A DNA stretch of 35,501 nucleotides from Saprospiraceae bacterium (lineage in GTDB: Bacteria; Bacteroidota; Bacteroidia; Chitinophagales; Saprospiraceae). Shown here piece after piece: positions 1-8,435 of this stretch. The position numbers and the translations under genes were made by a program. The notes beneath the pieces were generated by a model. That model searched no databases, had not been told where the DNA came from, and saw only the letters and a list, made by a program, of their open reading frames with translations. The stretch covers positions 3,183 to 38,683 of the forward strand of contig JALHMA010000008.1 in assembly GCA_022844265.1 (NCBI GenBank), in the 5' to 3' direction. Every line of letters starts with the position of its first letter. The first letter of the stretch is position 1.

Positions 1-257
1 CCTTCGGCGCCCCGGTGGTGCTGGATTGCACCCATTCGCTGCAACAACCCAACCAGAGCAGCGGCGTGACCGGTGGCCGACCGGCCCTGATCGAAACGAT
101 CGCCCGGGCAGGCATCGCAGTAGGCGCCGACGGCCTGTTTATTGAAACGCATCCGAAACCCTCGGAAGCAAAATCGGATGGCGCAAATATGCTCCCGCTC
201 GACCGGCTCGAAGCGCTGCTGGAACGTTTGGTGCGTATCCGGCAAGCCATTCTTTGA
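1..257 (+). CDS. kdsA: 3-deoxy-8-phosphooctulonate synthase, 3' end only (KdsA)
   Basis: This is the C-terminal part of KDO-8-phosphate synthase, which condenses phosphoenolpyruvate with arabinose 5-phosphate in the cytoplasm to start KDO synthesis for lipopolysaccharide. The 5' end lies outside the window; the frame is open from base 3 and stops with TGA at 255-257. Visible family signatures are the segment around D-C-T-H-S-L-Q-Q-P (usually DVTHALQ), followed by GGRP, and the GLFIETHPKP segment with a conserved histidine and acidic residues, then the SDGANMLPL loop before the last helix. The next gene in the same direction is murF, so two envelope precursor genes are adjacent, but a 186-bp repeat-filled gap separates them. 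Identification rests on these motifs and is confident; nothing can be said about the missing N-terminal barrel. Confidence 0.93.
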   Translation, partial: FGAPVVLDCTHSLQQPNQSSGVTGGRPALIETIARAGIAVGADGLFIETHPKPSEAKSDGANMLPLDRLEALLERLVRIRQAIL

Positions 258-443
258 TGTGTATCGTGTTTAGTGTTTGGGGTTTGGGGTTTGGGGCGCT
301 TCGCCTAAGCTCTCATAAAAGGCCAAAGGCAATGCGCCCCAAACACCAAACACTACAGACTAAACACTAAACACTAAAAACGATACACGGCCAAAGGCGA
401 CGCGCCCCAAACACCAAACACCACACACGAAACACCCACACCT
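258..443. repeat. Inverted repeat of GTTTGGG-type heptamers, with a duplicated right arm
   Basis: The left arm (about 259-306) is built from GTTTAGT/GTTTGGG words. It begins GTGTATCG and ends GGGGCGCTTCGCC. The right arm carries complementary CCAAACAC/CTAAACA words and CGATACAC at 381-388, which pairs with 259-266. A block starting GGCCAAAGGC and running into GCGCCCCAAACACCAAACAC occurs twice, at 321-355 and 389-424. The second copy runs to within about 10 bp of the murF start, leaving no room for a normal ribosome-binding site. No gene is seen in this gap. Confidence 0.85.
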
Positions 444-1769
444 ATGGTTTCGATTGAACAACTATATTCCATTTACCTCCGACATTCGGTAGTCAGCACG
501 GATACGCGCCAGTTACCGCAGGGCTGCATTTTTTTTGCCTTGAAAGGCGCCAGTTTTGACGGCAACCTGTTCGCTGCACAGGCGCTCGAAAATGGCGCGG
601 CATATTCCGTGATCGACGACCCGGCCAAACAAACAGACGAGCGCCTGCTGCTGGTACCGGATGTCTTGACGGCCCTGCAACAATTGGCTACACACCACCG
701 GATGCAATTTGATATTCCGGTGATCGCTATCGGTGGCTCGAATGGAAAAACGACGACTAAAGAACTGGTTTCCAGTATTTTAACAAGCCATTACCCCTGC
801 CATTTTACAAAAGGAAACCTGAATAACCATATTGGTGTGCCGCTCACCCTGCTATCCATGCCCGCAAATACGGAAGTAGCCGTCATTGAAATGGGAACCA
901 ACCAACCCGGCGATATCGAACAGTTGTGCGAAATAGCAAGGCCCACGCACGGACTGCTTACGAATATCGGAAAAGAACACCTGGAGGGTTTTGGCAGCCT
1001 GGCCGGGGTGAAAAAAGCCGAAGGCGAATTGTATCGCTACCTGGCGCGGCATTCGGGTTGTGTATTTCTCAATCTTGATGAAAAACACCTGCCTGCCATG
1101 GCGCAGCGCAATCAGCGCCGGATTGAATACCGGCAATCGGATATGCTAAACCCTAATGATGGCACTATCGAGGTGCAAATGCTGCAGGAAATGCCGTTTG
1201 TCGAGGTGGCTTTTCTTTCTGATGAGGGACCGACTGTGGAAGTGCGGACACATCTGTTCGGACGCCACAACTTCAACAATGTGATGACGGCCATCGTGCT
1301 GGGTATTTATTTTAAAGTGCCTGCTTCCAAAATAAAATCGGCCCTGGAATCCTATCGGCCTTCCAATAATCGCTCGCAAATAGTTCAATACGGCAGCAAT
1401 ACCGTGTTGTTGGATGCCTACAATGCCAATCCTTCCAGTATGCAACCGGCGCTGGAAAGCCTGCGGGCCATGCCTGCCGAACGGAAAGTGGCCATTCTGG
1501 GCGATATGCTGGAATTGGGCGCGGATAGTAAAAAAGAACACGAAGCCATCCTGCGTTTCGCCGCTCGTTTGCATTTGGATCAGCTGGTACTGGTGGGGCA
1601 GGAATTTGCTCAAACGCCCTACAAACGCTACCATGCCTTGCATTTTCCTGATAATTCGGCAGCAAAAACGTGGCTGGAGCAACAACACTTCCAGAACACG
1701 CTGATCCTGATTAAGGGTTCGCGGGGAATTAGGTTGGAGAAACTGATTGAAAGGGTTGATGGAGGTTGA
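444..1769 (+). CDS. murF: UDP-N-acetylmuramoyl-tripeptide--D-alanyl-D-alanine ligase (MurF)
   Basis: This is the cytoplasmic ATP-dependent Mur ligase that adds D-Ala-D-Ala to the UDP-MurNAc-tripeptide, the last soluble step of peptidoglycan precursor synthesis. At 441 aa it has the family's usual length. An N-terminal substrate-binding domain (STDTRQL and FFALKGASFDGN near 18-41) precedes the ATP-binding loop GSNGKTTTKE at 98-107. The ligase-core signatures NHIGVPLTLL, EMGTNQPGDI and TNIGKEHLEGFG follow, then LDAYNANPSSM and AILGDMLELG in the C-terminal domain. The ATG at 444 is the first in frame and places the uridine-binding domain at its usual position. The last codons (V-D-G-G-stop) lie inside a GGTTGAT repeat array, so the array supplies the stop codon. 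The downstream gene is convergent. Confidence 0.96.
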   Translation: MVSIEQLYSIYLRHSVVSTDTRQLPQGCIFFALKGASFDGNLFAAQALENGAAYSVIDDPAKQTDERLLLVPDVLTALQQLATHHRMQFDIPVIAIGGSNGKTTTKELVSSILTSHYPCHFTKGNLNNHIGVPLTLLSMPANTEVAVIEMGTNQPGDIEQLCEIARPTHGLLTNIGKEHLEGFGSLAGVKKAEGELYRYLARHSGCVFLNLDEKHLPAMAQRNQRRIEYRQSDMLNPNDGTIEVQMLQEMPFVEVAFLSDEGPTVEVRTHLFGRHNFNNVMTAIVLGIYFKVPASKIKSALESYRPSNNRSQIVQYGSNTVLLDAYNANPSSMQPALESLRAMPAERKVAILGDMLELGADSKKEHEAILRFAARLHLDQLVLVGQEFAQTPYKRYHALHFPDNSAAKTWLEQQHFQNTLILIKGSRGIRLEKLIERVDGG

Positions 1770-1979
1770 TAAGGTTGATGAGGTTGATGGAGGTTGATAA
1801 GGTTGATGAAGGTTGATATACATCCGCTCGAAAATGAAGCGATTTTACTTTTTTCGAGCGGATGTATATCAACCTTCATCAACCTTATCAACCTCCATCA
1901 ACCTCATCAACCTTATCAACCTCATCAACCTTATAAACCTCCATCAACCTCATCAACCTTATCAACCTCCATCAACCTA
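1754..1979. repeat. GGTTGAT-array inverted repeat with conserved core hairpin, copy 1
   Basis: The left arm (1754-1818) has GGTTGAT words spaced every 9-10 nt. The core stem CATCCGCTCGAAAA (1821-1834) pairs with TTTTCGAGCGGATG (to 1864) around an asymmetric loop containing GAAGCGATTTTAC. The right arm is complementary to the whole left arm for about 60 nt, then continues with an extra block of similar words, so it has been extended relative to the left. The element lies between the convergent murF and NlpC/P60 genes, overlaps the murF stop, and ends a few bases from the other stop. Two further copies of the core occur at 3141-3300 and 22623-22780. It could act as a bidirectional terminator, but there is no T-tract. 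Confidence 0.93.
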
Positions 1980-1984
1980 TAAAT

Positions 1985-2488
1985 CTACTTCGACACCACA
2001 TCCCGCGCAAACAGGATTTTAGGTTTCCAGTAATTGGAAGTACTTACATTTTCCACAATCACCCCGCGGCTGGTGGTGCTGTGTACACAAACAATCCCTG
2101 CTTTGGAACGTTTGACTACCATGGCAACGTGCGAAATCCGGTTTTTGCTCTCGCCAAAAAAGATCAGGTCGCCGGGTTGCGTCCGGTCGATCGCTACGGC
2201 CCGGCCTTCTTTGGCTTGTGCCGATGAAGCAGGAGAAATTTTTATTTTAAATTCTTTCATCACATAACTGGTGAATCCGGAGCAGTCGAATCCCGAAGGG
2301 CTGGTTCCCGCATATTTATATGTGGAGCCGACATATTTCTGTGCATAATCAGTGATGCGATTGCGCAACTGCACAGAACTGCCGGAGCTGCTTGCGGGAA
2401 TTGGTTTATTATTTTTTTTAGCCGGCGAACAGGCTACACTGATCAGTACTAGGGTAAAAAAAGCGGCAGAAAGCAGGCGTTGGCTCAT
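1985..2488 (-). CDS. NlpC/P60 family peptidoglycan endopeptidase, probable lipoprotein
   Basis: The product is a 167-aa NlpC/P60 cysteine peptidase, a family that cleaves bonds in peptidoglycan stem peptides at the cell envelope. The catalytic triad is visible: Cys69 in GFDCSGF, His120 in RISHVAMV and His136 in VCVHSTTS. The typical PGDLIFF strand lies between Cys and His. I start the gene at the ATG at 2488, not the upstream in-frame ATG at 2539. This start gives a clean signal sequence (MSQRLLSAAFFTLVLISVAC) ending at a cysteine, which suggests a lipoprotein, although Ser at -3 is not the classical lipobox residue. A serine-rich linker (about 30-38) follows. The gene is convergent with murF, and its 3' end touches the right arm of the repeat at 1754-1979. 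Confidence 0.9.
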   Translation of the reverse strand: MSQRLLSAAFFTLVLISVACSPAKKNNKPIPASSSGSSVQLRNRITDYAQKYVGSTYKYAGTSPSGFDCSGFTSYVMKEFKIKISPASSAQAKEGRAVAIDRTQPGDLIFFGESKNRISHVAMVVKRSKAGIVCVHSTTSRGVIVENVSTSNYWKPKILFARDVVSK

Positions 2489-2638
2489 TACAGACGGATT
2501 GATTTTTGATATACTACAAACCGCGAAACAACACTGCAACGCACATTATTACACCATTTTGTCATTTGTTTAACATTGGAAAAAGGTTTTGCTTAATGTT
2601 TCCTGTCTCCTAAAGTGGGACAAATCAACAGATAGCCA

Positions 2639-2646
2639 TACCTTTG
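2639..2646 (+). promoter_or_regulatory. Probable -7 promoter box (TAccTTTG) for the HAD phosphatase gene
   Basis: TACCTTTG matches the Bacteroidota -7 consensus TAnnTTTG and lies 28 bp before the ATG at 2674. No convincing TTTG is seen about 20 bp upstream, so the -33 half is weak. Confidence 0.55.
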
Positions 2647-2673
2647 CGTCCATTTCACACCAATTAAAAAGTC

Positions 2674-3108
2674 ATGCAAGAGCAAACCGAGCAGGCGTTA
2701 CAAGAAATTTTCAATGAAAAGGGCGAGCGACTCAGCCCTGTTCTACCCAAACACATCAAAAATTTTCTCATCGATATAGATGGTACCATCTGCGATGACG
2801 TGCCGAATGAAGAGCCGGAGCGTATGGGTACCATATTGCCTTATCCCGATGCGCTGGAAATGCTTAATCGCTGGCACGATGAAGGTCATGTGATCTTTTT
2901 CTTCACCAGCCGCACCGAAGCGCACCGTGAAATTACCGAATACTGGCTGGCTAAACACGGCTTTAAATACCATGGTATTTTGTTCGGCAAACCGCGCGGT
3001 GGCAACTATCACTGGATCGACAACCATATCGTCAAGGCGACCCGTTTCAAAGGAAAATTTACTGACTTAGTGGTAAAAACACACGAAATAGAAGTTTTTT
3101 CTGAGTAA
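2674..3108 (+). CDS. HAD-superfamily hydrolase (small phosphatase-like protein)
   Basis: This 144-aa cytoplasmic protein carries the HAD motif I sequence DIDGTICDD (Asp34 and Asp36). Motif II lies in the stretch FFFTSRTEAHRE, near residue 79. A Lys in GKPRGGNYHWIDNH and the acidic WIDNH near 110 probably fill the role of motifs III and IV. HAD enzymes use the first Asp as nucleophile on phosphate esters. Close relatives in Bacteroidota are stand-alone proteins of this size without a large cap domain; the substrate cannot be read from the sequence. The start is supported by a TAnnTTTG box 28 bp upstream. The next gene is separated by a hairpin repeat, so the gene is probably monocistronic. Confidence 0.8.
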   Translation: MQEQTEQALQEIFNEKGERLSPVLPKHIKNFLIDIDGTICDDVPNEEPERMGTILPYPDALEMLNRWHDEGHVIFFFTSRTEAHREITEYWLAKHGFKYHGILFGKPRGGNYHWIDNHIVKATRFKGKFTDLVVKTHEIEVFSE

Positions 3109-3140
3109 ATAAAACATCGTTCATGGTTTTGAACGTTATC

Positions 3141-3300
3141 TAAAGTGACTGTCCAAAAAAGTTGATGAAGGTTGATAAGGGTTGATGGGGGTTGATATAC
3201 ATTCGCTCGAAAAAAAGTAAAATCGCTTCATTTTCGAGCGAATGTATATCACCCCCCATCAACCCTTATCAACCTTCATCAGCTTTTTGGCCCACTTTCA
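3141..3300. repeat. GGTTGAT-array inverted repeat with conserved core, copy 2 (core inverted)
   Basis: The arms are GGTTGAT words (left about 3161-3196) and their complement (right to about 3281), with a near-perfect match. The pairing continues into the flanks (AAAGTG...CCAAAAA on the left, its complement on the right). The core stem is CATTCGCTCGAAAA with TTTTCGAGCGAATG. The loop, containing GTAAAATCGCTTC, is the exact reverse complement of the loop in copy 1, so the core sits in the opposite orientation. One C-G pair of copy 1 is T-A here, a compensated change. The element lies between two genes reading the same way. Confidence 0.93.
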
Positions 3301-3324
3301 TTACGATAACCGAATCAATAACTC

Positions 3325-4161
3325 ATGAACCTGCTACTCCCGCTGTACCTGTTGTTGTCGTCCGCTCCACCGGATACCCTGCCTTACAACCTGGCAAATC
3401 CTTCACACATCATCAACCTCGTCAGCGAAGACCTGCAAGAAATCTCGGGACTTAGTCCTGCAGATGCGCAAGGTCAATACCTCGCTATTGCCGATGAAAA
3501 GGGCGAAATCTTCTTTGTCGACGGCAGCGGTGGAGCTATTACCCGTCGTGTCCTGTTTCGGGACAAAGGTGATTTCGAGGGCGTCGAAATGGTCGGCCAA
3601 TGCCTGTATGCTGTCAAAAGCAACGGTGACATCTTCGAAATAGGCGACTGGAAACAGAAAAAGATGTGCGTCAACATGTACGAAACCCATCTTGACAAAG
3701 AAGATGATGTCGAGGGTTTAGGATATGACCTGAAACGCCATTGTTTATTGTTGGTCGGCAAAGGCAACGCCGACAGCAGTTATATCCGCGATGTTTATGC
3801 ATTTGATCTGACAACCAAACTGTTGGGCGAACAACCTGTTTATTCCGTCAATCCGCTGGAAGTCAATCGATTGTTACCACCCGGCCCGGATGAAAACAGC
3901 CATTTTTTCAGCCCTTCCAGTATCGCTATTCACCCGATCACAAGGGATGTGTATATCACTTCCACTGCTCAGAAACGCCTCCTTGTGCTGGATTACGACA
4001 GCGGCGCTATCAAATATGTTGTTCGCCTGGATAAAAAAATGCTGCCGCAACCGGAAGGTATTGCTTTTGACTCAAACGGCGATATGCTCTTAAGCAGCGA
4101 AGGGAAAAAAGGAGAAGGGCTGGTGATACGGTTTACGTACCGGGGGAAAGTGAATGAGTGA
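3325..4161 (+). CDS. SdiA-regulated-like beta-propeller protein, exported
   Basis: The 278-aa product begins with a short hydrophobic leader (MNLLLPLYLLLSSAPP), suggesting export to the periplasm or surface. The rest fits the SdiA-regulated/phytase-like beta-propeller family: EISGLSP, YLAIADEKGEIFFVD, DFEGVEMVG, LYAVKSNGDIFEI, DDVEGLGYD, SSIAIHP and PQPEGIAFDSNGDMLLSSEG recur as blade-like repeats with acidic turns. Such proteins are often predicted to bind Ca2+ or act on phosphorylated substrates, but no activity can be assigned here. The final codons (K-V-N-E-stop) run into a GTGAATA/GTGAGTA repeat array that provides the TGA. Start choice: this ATG opens directly into the hydrophobic leader; the in-frame region further upstream is repeat DNA. 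Confidence 0.78.
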   Translation: MNLLLPLYLLLSSAPPDTLPYNLANPSHIINLVSEDLQEISGLSPADAQGQYLAIADEKGEIFFVDGSGGAITRRVLFRDKGDFEGVEMVGQCLYAVKSNGDIFEIGDWKQKKMCVNMYETHLDKEDDVEGLGYDLKRHCLLLVGKGNADSSYIRDVYAFDLTTKLLGEQPVYSVNPLEVNRLLPPGPDENSHFFSPSSIAIHPITRDVYITSTAQKRLLVLDYDSGAIKYVVRLDKKMLPQPEGIAFDSNGDMLLSSEGKKGEGLVIRFTYRGKVNE

Positions 4162-4289
4162 ATAGTGAATAGTGAGTGGTGAGTTGTGAATCGTGAATCG
4201 TGAGTCGTGAGTATACAATCACTCACAGTAACCGGTCACCACTAACGACTCGCGATTCACCACTCACTATTCACTACTCACTATTCACA
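4150..4289. repeat. GTGAGTA-heptamer inverted repeat with shared core, copy 1
   Basis: The left arm has tandem GTGAATA/GTGAGTG/GTGAATC heptamers starting inside the end of the upstream gene. The right arm has complementary CACTCAC/TATTCAC heptamers to 4289. The middle contains GTGAGTATACAATCAC (from 4207), then CACAGT, ACCG, AACGACT and CGATTCACCACTCAC. The same middle occurs at 8425-8545, with small differences and about 9 extra bases here. The two copies follow unrelated genes. Confidence 0.92.
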
Positions 4290-4362
4290 ACTATTGCTAA
4301 TTATGGCATCGCATTGGTCGCGCGTTGTCATTTGAATGTGCGCTCTTGTAGAGTGGAGCGGT

Positions 4363-4370
4363 TACTTTTG
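4363..4370 (+). promoter_or_regulatory. Probable -7 promoter box (TActTTTG) for the type IX cargo gene
   Basis: TACTTTTG matches TAnnTTTG and lies 41 bp before the ATG at 4411. The in-frame ATG at 4336 lies upstream of this box and would not be on the transcript, which supports the start at 4411. Confidence 0.55.
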
Positions 4371-4410
4371 GGTGAAACAAATTCCAACTTTCACCTTCAA
4401 AATTTCCGCC

Positions 4411-6105
4411 ATGCGAAAACCTTTACTTTTATGCTGTTGCCTGCTCGCAACGGCCCTTCCCCTTGCCTGCCAGGTTTACACGACCAATTTCCACCACATC
4501 ACGCAGCAAGTCTGCCCTTTCGACTCAACGAAAACCGTTACTTATCCAACAGGCTGGGTCATTTATCAAACCCTGGACGGCGCCTGGGATGGCATTGTGG
4601 ATAGCAGCCGCTGTATTTCCTGCGAAACGATGTCGGGTGGAGACCTGCAAATCGACCTGGGGCAGATCAATCCGACACAACCGATTTTTGTACGCGCACT
4701 ACCCGAGGAATTGGCGACAATGGGTGAATTGCCCGTCAACAAATTGATGGCCATAGACTTTTTCTGGGGAACTTCCGGGGACTTTATGTTGGGTAGCAAT
4801 TGTGTGCAGGATATGTGTTCAGGCGTGTTTGCCGGCGTTGATGTGGGCGTTCCCGGTGCCATGCGCATCCATACGGGGTTAGTCACGGAGGAGACCTTTG
4901 AACATTCCTGTTTTCCTACGGAATATTTTCCGGGACAAAACTTAAGGGAACTGATCCTGAAAATTACTTATTCACCGGACTTTGATCCTGTCAACAAGTC
5001 TCTGAATTTATATGGCGTGCTGGTATCCCCAAGTTGGTCGGAACCGGGTTTGATAGCTGCCGTTCCCGCATCCGGCTGGCAATACAATGACAATACCAAC
5101 GAGTATGATGTATATGTCAGCGACGCTGCCGATCCGACAGGTGGGGGAGAGCAATTTCTGATACTGTACACAGAACCTACATTCCCCAGTATAGCCACGC
5201 CTGCTTATGTCACAGGTAGCGTAGACCCGCCTTCCTCCCAGCAAGAAACCATCAATCTGGTAGTAGATTTCTGGCAATATCTTGAGATACAGCCTTTTAC
5301 ACACTTGCGCGGCGACTTGGTGGAAGGCAGTGATTCGATCCGGCATATTGTGAATTTATGGAATAACGGCGGCAGTTTATGTCTCAATTTTATTGATCTT
5401 ATTTTTAACGATGGCAGTCAATACCGGCATGGCAAAGGCGGCACGATCAACATGCACAATTCCTTTTCCTGCTTCCAGTTTCGCGACGGTAGCGCCCTGC
5501 GCGTACTGGAAGACGCCACCTTGCATTATGGCAACGAAGGCGCCGGGATGCTGGCGCTTTGTGCCAACAGCACGATTGTACTCGAACGGAATGCCACCCT
5601 GCTGGTCGACGCCGTACTCAACATAGCGGAATGCGACGATGCCACCGCCCCGACGCATATTTATATTGATCTGCCCAAAAGCGCCAGCCTGATTTTTACG
5701 GAAAATGCGCGGCTGACCAATCGTTTCAGCCAGGGGCAACAAATGGAACTCCACGTACGCATGCTGGGCGGCACACTCGACGACAGCAGGCTGTCAGCGG
5801 AAGACAAAGCGCTGATCCGGCGTATCTATCCTGCGCCATCGCCCGTATTTGCCGATAATTTTTCGCTGTCGCCCAATCCTTTCCAACATGCGCCGGTCCT
5901 GTCGTATCTCAGCGCCGGGGCGGAACAGCTGACCCTTCAATGGCTGTCTGTAGATGGTAAAATATTGGGTGAAAAGCAGCTCGCAGCGCAAGTCGGCATG
6001 AATGAATGGCTGCTGGAAAACACGCCGCCCGGAGCCGGCTGGCACTGGCTTCACATCAGCAATGCCAGGCACAGCGCTGTGCTTAAAGTGGTACAAATCG
6101 ATTAG
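4411..6105 (+). CDS. Secreted protein with type IX secretion C-terminal sorting domain
   Basis: This 564-aa protein has a clear signal peptide (MRKPLLLCCCLLATALPLACQ) and a C-terminal type A sorting domain of about 80 residues. That domain begins near residue 480 at NFSLSPNPF, continues through LQWLSVDGKILGEKQL and GWHWLHI, and ends LKVVQID. Such domains direct Bacteroidota proteins through the SprA translocon, whose gene lies 5 kb downstream. The middle is not a family I recognise. It is rich in beta-type sequence, has several cysteines in the first 200 residues, and near 345-450 resembles right-handed beta-helix repeats (for example DGSALRVLEDATLHYGNEG). I prefer the ATG at 4411 to 4336 because it opens directly into the signal peptide and lies after a TAnnTTTG box. 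Function unknown; probably surface-attached or released. Confidence 0.85.
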   Translation: MRKPLLLCCCLLATALPLACQVYTTNFHHITQQVCPFDSTKTVTYPTGWVIYQTLDGAWDGIVDSSRCISCETMSGGDLQIDLGQINPTQPIFVRALPEELATMGELPVNKLMAIDFFWGTSGDFMLGSNCVQDMCSGVFAGVDVGVPGAMRIHTGLVTEETFEHSCFPTEYFPGQNLRELILKITYSPDFDPVNKSLNLYGVLVSPSWSEPGLIAAVPASGWQYNDNTNEYDVYVSDAADPTGGGEQFLILYTEPTFPSIATPAYVTGSVDPPSSQQETINLVVDFWQYLEIQPFTHLRGDLVEGSDSIRHIVNLWNNGGSLCLNFIDLIFNDGSQYRHGKGGTINMHNSFSCFQFRDGSALRVLEDATLHYGNEGAGMLALCANSTIVLERNATLLVDAVLNIAECDDATAPTHIYIDLPKSASLIFTENARLTNRFSQGQQMELHVRMLGGTLDDSRLSAEDKALIRRIYPAPSPVFADNFSLSPNPFQHAPVLSYLSAGAEQLTLQWLSVDGKILGEKQLAAQVGMNEWLLENTPPGAGWHWLHISNARHSAVLKVVQID

Positions 6106-6119
6106 TAAATACAAGTACG

Positions 6120-6210
6120 ATATTAATTGATATTGGGATATTGAGATATTGTCACTCAACTTATTGATTGTCAATAGAATATCCCAATATTTTAATATCT
6201 CAATAATTTT
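6120..6210. repeat. GATATTG-array inverted repeat
   Basis: The left arm (about 6121-6151) has GATATTG words at 8-9 nt spacing. After about 20 nt, the right arm (about 6171-6208) has the complementary CAATA/ATATC words in imperfect register. It lies just after the type IX cargo gene. The remaining gap to comEC (6211-6332) is AT-rich, and I see no further gene or clear promoter in it. Confidence 0.75.
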
Positions 6211-6332
6211 GCCTTATACTTATATACCAATTTATTTTGAAATAAAGGATTGGGGTTTATATTTGCAAGGTATCCGACACATGCAAATGGCCGGATAACA
6301 AACACTGCTTCATATAATCAACATTTTTTCGA

Positions 6333-8435
6333 ATGAATCACCGGTACACCCCCTACCTGCGCTTCATCGTGCCCTTTTTGTTGGGTCTGGCCGTCGCCGG
6401 TCAGATAGATGAACCTGTTCCCAATGCGGGACCAATCCTGCTGTTCGGCACTTTCCTGGCTGTTGTTCTGGCCATCCGAAAAATTCCTTACCGGTATCGC
6501 TGGGTTTTTGGTGCATACCTGCATTTACTGCTCTTTTTTGCGGGCTATTATCACTGCACAGCGCACAACGAACTGCGCCGCCCGGGCCATTTTTCGGAAA
6601 AAATAACAGAGGAAGCGCAGTATGTCATTGGCACAGTGTACCAGGCGCCGTCGCATGGAACAAAGTTGAAAGTCCCTTTGCGGGTGGAAGCCATCGGAGC
6701 ATCGCCGGATTCTATGGAAACCTGCGTTGGCAATCTTCTGCTCTTTCTCGATATTTCACCCGATACGGATAGTATTCGGTACGGCGACCGGCTGGGAATT
6801 TATGCATCGGTACGTCCTTGTGAGCCGCCCAAAAACCCTTATGCGTTTGATTACCGGCGGTATTTGCATTTTCAAAATATTCATTACCAGGCATTTGTAA
6901 AGACAGAATCCCTGACTTTACTTTCCCGCAACCACGGAAATGCCCTCTGGCGGGCCGCATATAACAGCCGCGACCGCCTGCTGGCATTGCTGCGCAAACA
7001 TTTTCCCACGCAGGATGAATACGCGGTCGCATCGGCTTTGCTGGTGGGTTATACGGATGACTTGTCGGAAGATTTGCTGCTGGCTTATAAAGAAACCGGT
7101 TCCATGCACGCGCTGGCGGTGTCAGGCACACATATCGGCATGTTGTATGTCGGGTTAATGTTTCTCCTGGCGCGTTTTCGTTTCAAGGGGCGCTGGCGCT
7201 TGTTGGAAACGATCCTGATTTTGCTGGCTATCTGGGGTTTTACTTTTTTGACCGGGGCTACCGCTTCTGTGCTTCGGGCCTCCGTCATGTTCAGCACCTA
7301 CCTGCTGGGGAAAGCCTTCCGACGCGATGCCTCCGCCTGGAATGTACTACCCGCTTCAGCCTTCGGATTACTGTTGTACAATCCCTATTTTCTGTTTGAT
7401 GTCGGTTTCCAGTTATCGTATGCGGCCGTGGCGGGCATGGTGTTTTTTTATGCGCGGTTTTACAAAATGTTTCCACCCTTACCGCGCTGGGCCGATGAAT
7501 GCCTGAAAGTTTTGCTGGTCGGCATGGCGGCACAATTGGGCACGCTGCCCCTTTGTTTGTATTATTTCAACCAGTTTCCGGTGTATTTCTGGCTTTCCGG
7601 CTGGATCGTGGTACTCGGCGGCGCTATTTTTCTTTGGGGCGGCGCGATGCTGGTCATCCTTGATTTTGTTTTTCCCATGCTGGCCGACTGGCTTGGAACG
7701 GCCCTGTTTTATATGCTCTGGGGCATGAATAAAATCATCTTTTTTATCCAGTTGCTGCCAGGCAGCGTCATTGCCAATATATGGATTGCCGGTTGGGTAG
7801 CGGCTGTGCTGTATGCCTGCATTGCCCTGCTGGGCAGCCTGATCGTGTACCGGAAAGCACGATATCTGATGGGATTAATGGCAATACTGACTTTACTGGG
7901 TATTTATCGCATCACGACCCTTTCCGCAAAAAGCCGCCAACAGAAAATAGTGGTGTACCACCTGAATAAACAAAGTCTGATCGACTTCTGGGATGGTGGA
8001 AAAGTCTTTAGTTTATCTGACACCCTTTCACCCCGAAAGGAAATGTTCGCCGCTCAGGCGAACAGGGTCACTGGAGCAATGATCCAAAAAACCACTTTGT
8101 ATTTTTCTGCTGACACTTCTTTTTTACAAGATAACTTATTGATTGACTGGCCTTTTATTCAGTTTTTTGATAAAAAAATGATTCTCCTGGATCACGCACC
8201 GCCTGTTCTCCCGGCCGGTAATACGCAGATGAAGGCTGATGTCCTGCTTTTATGCAAAAATCCGAAAGTGACTATTGCCGAATGCCGGAAACGCTTCTCT
8301 TTCCAATGGCTGGTTTTCGACGCTTCCAACAGCCAATGGCAGACGGAGCGCTGGCGACAGGAATGTGAAAACGCGGGCTGGACCTACCACGACGTGCGCA
8401 GTCAGGGCGCCTGGGTGTGGACGCTGAGTGAGTAG
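6333..8435 (+). CDS. comEC: ComEC/Rec2-family DNA uptake channel protein
   Basis: ComEC forms the inner-membrane channel that brings single-stranded DNA into the cytoplasm during natural transformation. The 700-aa product has hydrophobic segments at the start and an N-terminal soluble domain (about 70-200). The Competence domain follows, with the hallmark ALAVSGTHIGMLY near residue 265, FLTGATASVLRA and RRDASAWNVLP, and the DVGFQLSYAAVAG segment, then several more membrane helices. I see no HxHxDH motif in the C-terminal 180 residues, so the metallo-beta-lactamase domain found in many long ComEC proteins is absent or unrecognisable. The stop (TAG at 8433-8435) falls inside a GTGAGTA repeat array. 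The next gene encodes helix-hairpin-helix repeats, as in ComEA, which supports a role in DNA uptake. Confidence 0.93.
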   Translation: MNHRYTPYLRFIVPFLLGLAVAGQIDEPVPNAGPILLFGTFLAVVLAIRKIPYRYRWVFGAYLHLLLFFAGYYHCTAHNELRRPGHFSEKITEEAQYVIGTVYQAPSHGTKLKVPLRVEAIGASPDSMETCVGNLLLFLDISPDTDSIRYGDRLGIYASVRPCEPPKNPYAFDYRRYLHFQNIHYQAFVKTESLTLLSRNHGNALWRAAYNSRDRLLALLRKHFPTQDEYAVASALLVGYTDDLSEDLLLAYKETGSMHALAVSGTHIGMLYVGLMFLLARFRFKGRWRLLETILILLAIWGFTFLTGATASVLRASVMFSTYLLGKAFRRDASAWNVLPASAFGLLLYNPYFLFDVGFQLSYAAVAGMVFFYARFYKMFPPLPRWADECLKVLLVGMAAQLGTLPLCLYYFNQFPVYFWLSGWIVVLGGAIFLWGGAMLVILDFVFPMLADWLGTALFYMLWGMNKIIFFIQLLPGSVIANIWIAGWVAAVLYACIALLGSLIVYRKARYLMGLMAILTLLGIYRITTLSAKSRQQKIVVYHLNKQSLIDFWDGGKVFSLSDTLSPRKEMFAAQANRVTGAMIQKTTLYFSADTSFLQDNLLIDWPFIQFFDKKMILLDHAPPVLPAGNTQMKADVLLLCKNPKVTIAECRKRFSFQWLVFDASNSQWQTERWRQECENAGWTYHDVRSQGAWVWTLSE

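Noticed and set aside
1794-2022. Short open frames rich in I-N-L-H-Q-P repeats inside the GGTTGAT array
   Set aside because: They are translations of repeat words on both strands, without any start signal or plausible protein features.
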